The notes beneath the pieces were generated by a model that saw nothing but the letters and a program-made list of their open reading frames with translations, was not told the origin of the DNA and ran no database searches. Source: Acidimicrobiia bacterium (GTDB taxonomy: Bacteria; Actinomycetota; Acidimicrobiia; Spongiisociales; UBA5794). Taken from it: 6,851 nt of DNA. The stretch covers positions 1 to 6,851 of the forward strand of contig JAUXCV010000085.1 in assembly GCA_030618675.1 (NCBI GenBank), written 5' to 3'. Below, piece after piece: positions 1 through 6,050 of this stretch. Each line of letters starts with the position of its first letter. Position 1 is the stretch's first letter. Made by a program: the position numbers and the translations under genes.

Positions 1-1823
1 CGGGCCGTGTTCGTGGGCGCCGAGTACGGATAGCGGTCGGTGACCGTGTAGAGATCCATGACCCACTTGAGACGACCGTTGGCGATCACGATGTACGGAT
101 CGGCGTCGCCGTAGAGGAACGGAGCGAGACGCTCGATGCGTGATCGGATGTTGCGTTCAAGCATCACCTTCGAGTCGGCACCGACCCGGTCAGAGATCAG
201 CGTGTCGAGGTTGCCGAACCGCAGCGCCCACGCCACCCGATTGAAGAAGCCGCCGACCTCGACACCGCCGCTACCGTCATAGGAGTTCGTGGCAACCTCG
301 GCACCGCTCGACCCGATCGGGAAGTCAACCTCCTGCTGAGACGTCCCTGCGATCACATAGTCGCCTTCGGCGTGGTCGGAGAAGTAGATACGGGGCTGAT
401 CGATGTCGAGACTCGTGTCGTCGGAGAGATTCACCGGCGGGATGTCTTTCACGAGGAAGTCGGGCTGACCCTGCACCGTGTCGTCGTTCGCCGGACTCAG
501 CACCGAACCGAATCCGTGCGTGTAGACGAGACGCTCCGTGACCCAACCTTCACCGGGGATCCCGCGCTCTTCGAGTTCGCGAGCCGACACCATCACCTGG
601 GTGAGGGCACCGTCGATCTGATACCGGTCCACGTCGACATCGCCGATGTCGTAGTAGGTCACGATGTTCTGAAGCTGCTGGTACGTGGATTTCAAGACGC
701 CCGGATCCCAGAGGCGGATGTTGCTGATCGTCGGTTCATTGGCCGCCAGATCGTCGGCCGATAGCTCCGGCGAGGCTGCGAACGGCGCTATCTCAACATC
801 GCCGAGTCCGAAGGCTTGACGCGTGAACTCGATGTTGTAGGCAACGTACGGAGATTCCTTGTTCACCTCGTCCGGCTGGACGCTCAATCGCTGAACGAGT
901 GCCGGATACACGCCACCGACAAGGATCGACGTGACGAGCCACAAACCGACGGCAACCAGCGGCAGCGTCCACCCGCGGAACCAGAGGTTCACCAGAAGGA
1001 TGATCGCCGCAACGATCGAGATCAGGATGAGCAGGTTGAGCGCTGGGACCTGGGCGTTGACATCCGTGTACGACGCGCCGAACACCTGCCCACGGCTGCT
1101 GTAGAGGAGGTCCCACTTGTCGAGCTGGTACCCGATGGCCTTGAGGAGCACCAGGCCGGCGAGGAGAATCGAGATGTGCGCCTTCACGCCCGAGCTGGTC
1201 CGCTTCCCGGGACCCTGGACGCTGATCCCGCCGTTGAGGTAATGAACGGCGACCACGACGAGCGTCAACACGAGCGTCAGTTGGAACGCCCATCCGAACA
1301 CGTCGCGCATGAACGGAACATCGAACACGTAGAGACCGATGTCGTGGTTGAAGATCGGGTCAACGACGCCGAACGAGCCACCCTTCGAGAACAACAACCA
1401 GTTCTGCCACCAGGCGGCCGCCCCAAGCCCGATGAGGATCCCGAAGAACGCCGCTGCGGCAAGGCGGAGGCGGCCGGAACGCGGTTCGACCCACGTCTGG
1501 TAACGCATCAGCAGTTCTTCGTCCGGGCTCCCAGGCATGACACCGCGACGCGGTGACAGACGGTCGACGATGAACAGGTTGAGCCAGAAGATCGCAGCCG
1601 CAACGAGCGACGCCGCTATGACGAGCCAGAGGCGAGTGAAGACGAGGGTCGTCCACACGCCAACCTGGCCGACACTCGAATACCACAGGTAGTCGGTCCA
1701 GAGCGTTGCGAGAGATCGCAGGGCGATGAGCCCAACGAAGCCAAAACCGACGACGATCCAGAGGATGCGCCTGAATCGGCCTCTCGATTTCGGGGTGTAC
1801 GGAATCGGTTCTCGATTGATCAC
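1..1823 (-). CDS. UPF0182 family multi-pass membrane protein (3' part cut off by window)
   Basis: The visible 607 codons encode a UPF0182 (COG1615) integral membrane protein, a family of unknown biochemical function common in actinobacteria. About seven hydrophobic segments are visible near residues 18-38, 60-84, 121-140, 173-196, 213-232, 262-281 and 286-306. A long extracytoplasmic-looking region follows. Family-like blocks include WTDYLWYSSVG (42-52), DPIFNHDIGLYVFDVPF (155-171), YQLDKWDLLYSSRG (232-245), RLWDPGVLKSTYQQLQ (370-385), DVDVDRYQIDG (395-405) and APFLYGDADPYIVI (567-580). Family members usually run to roughly 900 residues or more, so about a third is missing beyond position 1. 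The start is GTG at 1823: an in-frame TAG lies 12 bases upstream, leaving no room for an earlier start, and this start gives a short basic N-terminus before the first membrane helix. No clear Shine-Dalgarno is seen. The gene begins 26 bp after the DivIVA-domain gene ends, so co-transcription is likely. Family assignment is firm; function is not known. Confidence 0.93.
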   Translation of the reverse strand, partial: MINREPIPYTPKSRGRFRRILWIVVGFGFVGLIALRSLATLWTDYLWYSSVGQVGVWTTLVFTRLWLVIAASLVAAAIFWLNLFIVDRLSPRRGVMPGSPDEELLMRYQTWVEPRSGRLRLAAAAFFGILIGLGAAAWWQNWLLFSKGGSFGVVDPIFNHDIGLYVFDVPFMRDVFGWAFQLTLVLTLVVVAVHYLNGGISVQGPGKRTSSGVKAHISILLAGLVLLKAIGYQLDKWDLLYSSRGQVFGASYTDVNAQVPALNLLILISIVAAIILLVNLWFRGWTLPLVAVGLWLVTSILVGGVYPALVQRLSVQPDEVNKESPYVAYNIEFTRQAFGLGDVEIAPFAASPELSADDLAANEPTISNIRLWDPGVLKSTYQQLQNIVTYYDIGDVDVDRYQIDGALTQVMVSARELEERGIPGEGWVTERLVYTHGFGSVLSPANDDTVQGQPDFLVKDIPPVNLSDDTSLDIDQPRIYFSDHAEGDYVIAGTSQQEVDFPIGSSGAEVATNSYDGSGGVEVGGFFNRVAWALRFGNLDTLISDRVGADSKVMLERNIRSRIERLAPFLYGDADPYIVIANGRLKWVMDLYTVTDRYPYSAPTNTA

Positions 1824-1849
1824 AGTTCGATTCTACGAGGGTCGCCGCG

Positions 1850-4102
1850 TCAGGGGGACGGAACGATCGTGCACGCACATTCGAGCAGTGCCGGAGGCAT
1901 CACCATTCCGCTCGACAGACCATCGGCGATCCTCCAGGGACCCTTGTTCGCGGGGCACTCCCGACACGGCCTTCCCGAGGACGCCACGGCAAGATCCGTT
2001 GCTCCGAGATCGGCAAGCGCTGCCGCAACACCGATGTGGTAGGCGGCACGGGAAGCGAACTGAACCCTCCGTTCCGCTTCGTCGGTACGCCATGAACGGA
2101 AGACGCGGGAGAGCGATGAGGCGGTTTCGCGATGACCGGCCCCGGCACCGCGAGAGCGAGTCACGGAAGATTGCGCCGCCCCGATGAGCGCCCCGGCGAA
2201 CTCCGCTGAGGGATCTCCCGGGTCAACGTCTTCGGGTTGTGGGGTCTCGGTCGTATCCATCATCTCCGCGGCGGCAGCGAAGCCGGCGACCATGCTCTCG
2301 CGGGCAAGGGCCACAAGCGCCTCCGAGACCTCACCGTCGACGATCGTCTCATCCGGCTCCCACCCATCGATCAGGCGGAGGTTCTCGAGTGCCTGGTTCT
2401 GTGCCTCGACCAGACGACGCTTGACGGTGCGAAGCGTTCGGTTCTGGACGGGGAGCAGATGGCGTTCGCGCAGTGCGAAAGGATCGAGTTCGGAATCCGG
2501 GTCGCTCTCCGTTTCCGTCTCTGGCTCCGGTTGGGCCCCTGGCTCGGAGCTGGTCGATGGTGGCTGGTCGATGTCTTGACCCCCTCCGTCGCCTTCGGCG
2601 ACACCTCCCCCTGAGGGGGAGGAAGAAGACCGCGTGGGCGAGGACTCCGGGGAGGGTGCCTCTGCGTTGGTGGTGGTCTCGGTCGGTGGTTCTCTGAGTT
2701 GAGCGAAGAGCCCGGCGAGCGGATCAGGTTCCGGCTCGGGCTCCGGCTCTGGCTGTTGGCTGTCGGCTGTCGGCTGTCGGCTCTCTTGCCCCCCTGCGTC
2801 GTCGCTGCGCTCCTCCGCGTCCCCCCGCCCTTCGACCGGGAGGACAGAAGAGGGTTCGGGTTCAAGCTCTTGACCCCCTCCGTCGCCTTCGGCGACACCT
2901 CCCCCTGAAGGGGAGGAAGAAGATGAGGGAGCGGACTCGGAATCCTTCCCGGGGTCGGGTTCGGGCTCCAGTTCTGACTCAGGTACCTCTGGCTCTGGCT
3001 GTTGGCTGTCGGCTCTCGGCTCTCGGCTCTCCTGCCCCCCTGCTTCGTCGCTGCGCTCCTCCGCGTCCCCCCGTCCTTCGGCCGGGGGGACAGGAGAGGG
3101 TTTCTCCTCCGGCTCCGGCTCTGTCTCGGGCTCGGACTCGGATTCCGGCTCGGGCTGTTGGCTGTCGGCTGTTGGCTGTTTGCTCCCCTGCCGCATCGCT
3201 TGCACTTCGGCGACCATCGCGTCGGCGTCGACGGGTTCGGCGGTCATCACACGCCCCGCGGACACGATCTTGACGGATCCCTCGTCTTCGGGCCAGTGGG
3301 TCCGCGCATCGCCGGCGTCTTCGACGACCGCCGTGACCTCGACCGGCGCCGCACTCGCCTCTTCGGGAGCCTCGTCCGGTACCGGCTCGGTCTCTTTTCC
3401 GGCGATCGTGTCCCGGGCGGTCTCCAGCTCGGCCATCAACTCCCCACGACGCAGTTCGAGTGCCCGGGCACGCTCCTGGGCGGCGTCGGCTTGGCGGCGC
3501 GCCACCGACATGACCGACTCAGCCTCGCGATGGGCTGCCGTGACGAGTCGCTCGGCTTCGTCCTGAGCGCCGCCGACCACTTCGTCGCGTTCTCTCTTGG
3601 CATCACCGACCAATCGCGACGCCTCTCGCTCCGCTTCGGCCTGCACAAAGAGTGCACGCTCTGTGGCAGCAGTAGCAGCCGACCCGCTCGCGGCAACGGC
3701 ACCAGCCAGCATCTCACTGCCGGCCTCCCACACACTTCCCCGGGTCTCATACGCAGCGACTCGGGTCGACTCTCGAAGAGCGCGGGACTCCTCGTCGGCT
3801 TCGGCGCGCCACCGGGCGGCGTCATCGGCGGCTCTCGATCTCATCTGCTCGGCCGCGACCCGGGCTTCTTGCAGGACCTTCTTCACTTCCTCGCCGACGA
3901 CGTCCAACTCGGCGGCGAGATCGGCGGGTCGAGCGAGTCCCAACTCGCTCATGTTGTCCTCGAGACTCTGAATGTGCTGTCCGAGCGCGTCCATACGCGC
4001 CTCGTTCGCCTCGCGGTATGCATCGACCTGTCGACGGTCGTATCCCCTGCGGGCTATCTGGAACGCATCGGACTGCGCATCGTGAGAGGTGGAATCGTCC
4101 AT
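1850..4102 (-). CDS. DivIVA-domain coiled-coil protein with repeat-rich linker and four-Cys C-terminal domain
   Basis: A 750-residue cytoplasmic-type protein in four parts. Residues about 12-55 match the DivIVA N-terminal module (ARRGYDRRQVDAYREAN). In B. subtilis DivIVA the RGYD is preceded by the membrane-inserting Phe; here that position is Arg18. Residues about 60-235 are Ala/Glu/Arg-rich with few helix breakers, typical of a long coiled coil. Residues about 236-540 are an acidic Pro/Glu/Ser/Gly linker, probably disordered, with duplicated peptides: SSSSPSGGGVAEGDGGGQ twice, a GRGDAEERSD(E/D)AGGQES block twice, and ADSQQPEPE three times. Residues about 541-750 form a helix-rich domain ending in C713-x2-C716 and C742-x-C744, a likely metal site. 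By family analogy it could be a scaffold that oligomerises at poles or septa; the C-terminal role is unknown. ATG at 4102 sits just before the DivIVA motif; its Shine-Dalgarno is weak. The gene lies between the YlbL-like protease (63 bp) and UPF0182 (26 bp). Confidence 0.88.
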   Translation of the reverse strand: MDDSTSHDAQSDAFQIARRGYDRRQVDAYREANEARMDALGQHIQSLEDNMSELGLARPADLAAELDVVGEEVKKVLQEARVAAEQMRSRAADDAARWRAEADEESRALRESTRVAAYETRGSVWEAGSEMLAGAVAASGSAATAATERALFVQAEAEREASRLVGDAKRERDEVVGGAQDEAERLVTAAHREAESVMSVARRQADAAQERARALELRRGELMAELETARDTIAGKETEPVPDEAPEEASAAPVEVTAVVEDAGDARTHWPEDEGSVKIVSAGRVMTAEPVDADAMVAEVQAMRQGSKQPTADSQQPEPESESEPETEPEPEEKPSPVPPAEGRGDAEERSDEAGGQESREPRADSQQPEPEVPESELEPEPDPGKDSESAPSSSSSPSGGGVAEGDGGGQELEPEPSSVLPVEGRGDAEERSDDAGGQESRQPTADSQQPEPEPEPEPDPLAGLFAQLREPPTETTTNAEAPSPESSPTRSSSSPSGGGVAEGDGGGQDIDQPPSTSSEPGAQPEPETETESDPDSELDPFALRERHLLPVQNRTLRTVKRRLVEAQNQALENLRLIDGWEPDETIVDGEVSEALVALARESMVAGFAAAAEMMDTTETPQPEDVDPGDPSAEFAGALIGAAQSSVTRSRGAGAGHRETASSLSRVFRSWRTDEAERRVQFASRAAYHIGVAAALADLGATDLAVASSGRPCRECPANKGPWRIADGLSSGMVMPPALLECACTIVPSP
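2574..2629. repeat. 56-bp hairpin repeat A, copy 1 (inside DivIVA-domain gene)
   Basis: This copy matches 2868-2923 at 55 of 56 positions. It contains two perfect inverted repeats: GTCGCC-TTC-GGCGAC and CTCCCCC-TGA-GGGGGAG. Read on the minus strand in the gene's frame it encodes SSSSPSGGGVAEGDGGGQ. Two tight GC hairpins in a row look like an intergenic repeat element rather than ordinary coding sequence. Confidence 0.9.
2751..2854. repeat. 104-bp composite repeat B, copy 1: five 7-mers plus GC-rich module
   Basis: Positions 2751-2785 are five tandem 7-mers (GGCTGTT, then GGCTGTC three times, then GGCTCTC). They are preceded at 2733-2750 by three 6-mers of the form GGCTCN. The following 69 bp (2786-2854) match 3032-3100 with 6 differences. 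On the minus strand the unit encodes EGRGDAEERSDDAGGQES followed by RQPTADSQQP, and the 6-mers encode Pro-Glu repeats. Confidence 0.88.
2868..2923. repeat. 56-bp hairpin repeat A, copy 2 (inside DivIVA-domain gene)
   Basis: Second copy of repeat A, 294 bp (98 codons) from copy 1 and in the same frame. The single difference is a G-to-A change that leaves the peptide unchanged and removes the innermost pair of the second hairpin. The GTCGCC-TTC-GGCGAC hairpin is intact. Confidence 0.9.
2997..3100. repeat. 104-bp composite repeat B, copy 2: five 7-mers plus GC-rich module
   Basis: Second copy, 246 bp (82 codons) from copy 1. The five 7-mers at 2997-3031 are GGCTGTT, GGCTGTC and three GGCTCTC. 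The GC module ends in a long inverted repeat at 3065-3091: 12-base arms around a TTC loop with one mismatch, outer arms GTCCCCCC and GGGGGGAC. The same hairpin is degraded in copy 1 (9 of 12 pairs). Confidence 0.88.
3153..3187. repeat. third 7-mer array in the DivIVA-domain gene
   Basis: Four clean tandem 7-mers, GGCTGT(T/C), at 3153-3180, then a degenerate one (TGCTCCC). It is preceded by the same 6-mer (GGCTCG) that borders the other arrays and encodes the first KQPTADSQQPEPE peptide. Unlike the other two arrays, it has no GC-rich module attached on its right. Confidence 0.85.
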
Positions 4103-4165
4103 GCGCTCAGGGTAACGAGGGTTCCCTACCGTCCCGGGTATTCGACGCCGTCCGGCGCCGAGGGC

Positions 4166-5254
4166 TCACTCGTAGTCGAGGTAGTCGAGTGCATCGTCGA
4201 TCGTCGCAACGCGCACCACGACGATCTTGTCACCGGCAGCAGCCACGGCGTCGTCGTAGTTGTTCGCAGGGATGAAAACGACCACCGCCCCGGCGTCGAT
4301 CGCTGCGTGGACCTTCTGCGTCACGCCCCCGATCGCTCCGACGGTGCCGTCGTGCGCGATCGTTCCCGTGCCCGCCATACGAACGCCACCGGTGAGATCC
4401 TCTTCAGTGAGTTGGTTCATGATCTCGAGCGTGAACATCATCCCGGCCGACGGACCTCCGATGTTCTGCGAGTCCATGTCCACGTCGATGGGGAACTCGA
4501 TGATCGGCTCGTTGTTGTCGAGGAGCACACCGACCATCGGTCTCGATGGATCGTCGACGTGGACTCCGAGGACGATCTCGACGTCGATGACTTCCACATC
4601 CTCGGAACCGTCGACGATCCGTTCGATCGTGAGAACGACGCGATCACCGATCTCCCGGTCGGCAAGATCCTCGATCACATCGGAGCGGAAGGCGACGTCT
4701 TCCCCGTCGATGCCGATGATGATGTCGTCGGTGATCAGCACGCCTTCGGCTGCCGAACCCGGGACCGTCTCGATCACCAGCGCGCCGGTCCCGATGTACG
4801 TGGGTTCGTATCCGAGTTCGGTGAGTGCCACGAACTGCGCGTTGGTCTTGGACTGCTCCATGCGAGCGAGGTTCTCTCGACGGAGATCCTCGGGTGATAC
4901 CCCGCTGGGCCTGATGTTCTGGCGGGGAGCTACGGCGACCTTCGGATTGAGTTGCGCTGCAACGTATTCGAAGAGATTCGCCTCCCGCAGTGAGACGGTG
5001 AGGAAGAACATCTCGCCGTCGATGACCTGCTCCTCACCGATGACGTGAACGAAGTCGGACGTGTCGTACACGGGCCCCGGCGAAAGCGTGTAGTACGCGA
5101 CCTTGATCGGCCACGCGATGGCAATCGCAAGCCCGATCAGCATGAACAGCGCGGCGAGGATGAACGGCCACTTGGGAATGCGGTAGTTCTCCGGCACGCC
5201 GGGTTCGGGCATGTCGGTTCGGTCCGCTTCGATCGTGATCGCGTCGTCCATCAT
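4166..5254 (-). CDS. YlbL-like membrane protease: PDZ domain plus Lon-type (S16) Ser/Lys catalytic domain
   Basis: A 362-residue protein of the YlbL/COG3480 type. A short acidic cytoplasmic tail is followed by one membrane helix (about 30-50) and then TLSPGPVYD, a typical segment just outside the membrane in this family. A PDZ domain spans about 150-230 (VIETVPGSAAEGVLITDDIIIGIDG). The C-terminal Lon-type domain has the catalytic serine in NIGGPSAGMMF (Ser269) and the lysine in GGVTQKVHAA (Lys314), so the Ser/Lys dyad looks intact. It has no ATPase domain, unlike Lon itself. It probably cleaves membrane or exported substrates outside the cytoplasmic membrane; substrates are unknown. In mycobacteria a PDZ protein of this type sits next to the UPF0182 gene (Rv3194c/Rv3193c, from memory); here a DivIVA-domain gene separates the two. 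Start: ATG at 5254, with another ATG immediately after at 5251; no convincing Shine-Dalgarno separates them. The sortase gene ends 37 bp upstream. Confidence 0.93.
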   Translation of the reverse strand: MMDDAITIEADRTDMPEPGVPENYRIPKWPFILAALFMLIGLAIAIAWPIKVAYYTLSPGPVYDTSDFVHVIGEEQVIDGEMFFLTVSLREANLFEYVAAQLNPKVAVAPRQNIRPSGVSPEDLRRENLARMEQSKTNAQFVALTELGYEPTYIGTGALVIETVPGSAAEGVLITDDIIIGIDGEDVAFRSDVIEDLADREIGDRVVLTIERIVDGSEDVEVIDVEIVLGVHVDDPSRPMVGVLLDNNEPIIEFPIDVDMDSQNIGGPSAGMMFTLEIMNQLTEEDLTGGVRMAGTGTIAHDGTVGAIGGVTQKVHAAIDAGAVVVFIPANNYDDAVAAAGDKIVVVRVATIDDALDYLDYE

Positions 5255-5291
5255 CGGCGAGGTTACCGATGATCGGGGCTTGCCTCGACAG

Positions 5292-5855
5292 TCAAGCGAT
5301 ACGACGCCCTGCGATCATCTCCGCTTGGACGACGATCCGGTACCGCGATGATCCTTTGGGATGGCACGCGAACATCGTGACGATCGGCCGGCCCACGTCA
5401 TACGAGATCCATAGATCATGGGATTCGACGACGAAGCTATCCGACACCCTGTACATGACCTCGAACCCTGATCCGTCTTCGACGTAGACCAGATCGCCGA
5501 TCTCCAGGCGATCCAGATCCCGGAATGGTCGGGAGTGGGTGGTCCGATGGCCGGCGAGCACCATGTTCCCGGGTTCCCCCGGTGACGACGTCCCCGCCCA
5601 GTGGGCCACGCCGCGGTCGATCACGGACAGAGCGATCCCCGACCGGATCGTCTCGTCGAGATCGATCGCGGGGATCCTGATCCTCGACACGACGACGCCC
5701 GACTGCTGAGTGCGGTGGAACGAGGGTTGCCGCGCCGACCCCGGAGTCGCACCTTCGGACGATGCCGCGACGGCGGGTAGCGCAGTGAACACCCCGAAGA
5801 CAAGGCCGAACACGGCTAGGACGCGAACGAACGTTCGAACGTGCACGTCCTTCAC
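5292..5855 (-). CDS. class E-like sortase, membrane anchored
   Basis: A sortase-family cysteine transpeptidase of 187 residues. Such enzymes cut surface proteins at a sorting motif and join them to the cell wall; class E enzymes of actinobacteria usually prefer LAxTG. Numbered from GTG at 5855, a basic start (KDVHVRTFVR) and a hydrophobic segment (about 9-31, ending ALPAVAAS) form a signal anchor or signal peptide. The domain begins at SRIRIPAIDLD. Catalytic residues are visible: His103 in LAGHRTTH, Cys164 in TMFACHPKG, and Arg173 in SSRYRIVV, nine residues after the cysteine as in class E. The usual TLxTC is MFAC here, a mild departure. An upstream in-frame TTG (5888) would add 11 residues, but these are encoded by 7-mer DNA repeats (5861-5881), so GTG 5855 is preferred. 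GTG 5846 is a third option. No substrate with a sorting signal is visible in the window. Confidence 0.9.
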   Translation of the reverse strand: MKDVHVRTFVRVLAVFGLVFGVFTALPAVAASSEGATPGSARQPSFHRTQQSGVVVSRIRIPAIDLDETIRSGIALSVIDRGVAHWAGTSSPGEPGNMVLAGHRTTHSRPFRDLDRLEIGDLVYVEDGSGFEVMYRVSDSFVVESHDLWISYDVGRPIVTMFACHPKGSSRYRIVVQAEMIAGRRIA

Positions 5856-5860
5856 TTTAG

Positions 5861-5881
5861 AGGCGACAGGCGACGGGCGAC
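5861..5881. repeat. three tandem 7-mers upstream of the sortase gene
   Basis: AGGCGAC, AGGCGAC and GGGCGAC in tandem, lying 5-26 bases upstream of the preferred sortase start (GTG 5855). The sequence would be translated only if the upstream TTG at 5888 were used. Its low-complexity repeat nature argues against that. Confidence 0.75.
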
Positions 5882-5900
5882 AGGGCAAGGAGCATCGGGG

Positions 5901-5914
5901 GAACTGCGAACTGT
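5901..5914. repeat. 7-mer pair in the sortase-ABC gap
   Basis: GAACTGC followed directly by GAACTGT. This is only two units, so chance cannot be excluded, but it lies between two longer 7-mer arrays within 195 bp of non-coding DNA. Confidence 0.5.
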
Positions 5915-5939
5915 GGGCCGGCGGAGCACCTATAGGCGG

Positions 5940-5960
5940 CTGCGAACCCAGGGTTCGCAG
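5940..5960. repeat. perfect 9-bp inverted repeat in the sortase-ABC gap
   Basis: CTGCGAACC and GGTTCGCAG form a perfect 9-bp stem around a CAG loop. A weaker outer pairing is possible between ATAGGC (5932-5937) and GCCTAT (5984-5989). No T-run follows on either strand, so it is not a typical intrinsic terminator. It could be a dispersed palindrome or an operator-like site for a dimeric regulator. Confidence 0.6.
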
Positions 5961-6002
5961 AGCACTTGGTCATTGGCCCCGGCGCCTATCCACGGGCCTT
6001 CC

Positions 6003-6030
6003 GAGTACCGAGTACTGACTACTGACTACC
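6003..6030. repeat. four tandem 7-mers downstream of the ABC ATPase gene
   Basis: Four consecutive units fitting GA(G/C)TAC(C/T) run directly up to the hairpin that follows the ABC ATPase stop codon. They are a different 7-mer family from those at 5861 and in the DivIVA-domain gene. Confidence 0.8.
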
Positions 6031-6031
6031 T

Positions 6032-6050
6032 CCGGCGGCGAAGCCGCCGG
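6032..6050 (-). terminator. GC-rich hairpin abutting the ABC ATPase stop codon
   Basis: CCGGCGGC-GAA-GCCGCCGG is a perfect 8-bp stem with a 3-base loop, starting at the base directly after the TAG stop (6051-6053). The position suits 3'-end formation or mRNA protection. There is no T-tract, so it may instead be a REP-like palindrome. Its loop is the complement of the TTC loop in the hairpins of repeats A and B. Confidence 0.5.

Noticed and set aside
816..1556. Plus-strand open frame of 246 codons
   Set aside because: It lies opposite well-matched UPF0182 sequence; its composition is that of an antisense shadow.
2371..2898. Alternative minus-strand frame of 175 codons across the repeat linker as a separate gene
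   Set aside because: It overlaps the DivIVA-domain gene in another frame, and its residues are low-complexity translations of the same repeats. It is kept only as the possible tail after 7-mer slippage.
2574..3100. Repeats in the linker as a CRISPR array
   Set aside because: There are only two copies of each unit, with coding sequence between them; no uniform spacers and no cas genes.
4146..4157. CGCCG-TC-CGGCG palindrome after the protease gene as a terminator
   Set aside because: A two-base loop, short stem and no T-tract; such palindromes are expected by chance at this GC content.
3002..4897. Long plus-strand open frame of 631 codons opposite the DivIVA-domain and protease genes
   Set aside because: The minus strand here encodes two recognisable proteins. 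The plus-strand translation is Arg/Gly/His-rich with no family motif, typical of an antisense shadow in high-GC DNA.
5856..5888. TTG at 5888 as the sortase start
   Set aside because: The added 11 residues come from repeat DNA. The GTG at 5855 gives a normal basic N-terminus before the membrane segment.
5857..5895. Tiny ATG-started upstream ORF (12 residues, TAA) ending one base before the sortase GTG start
   Set aside because: It has no Shine-Dalgarno and is made largely of the 7-mer repeat; too short to support as a leader peptide without expression data.
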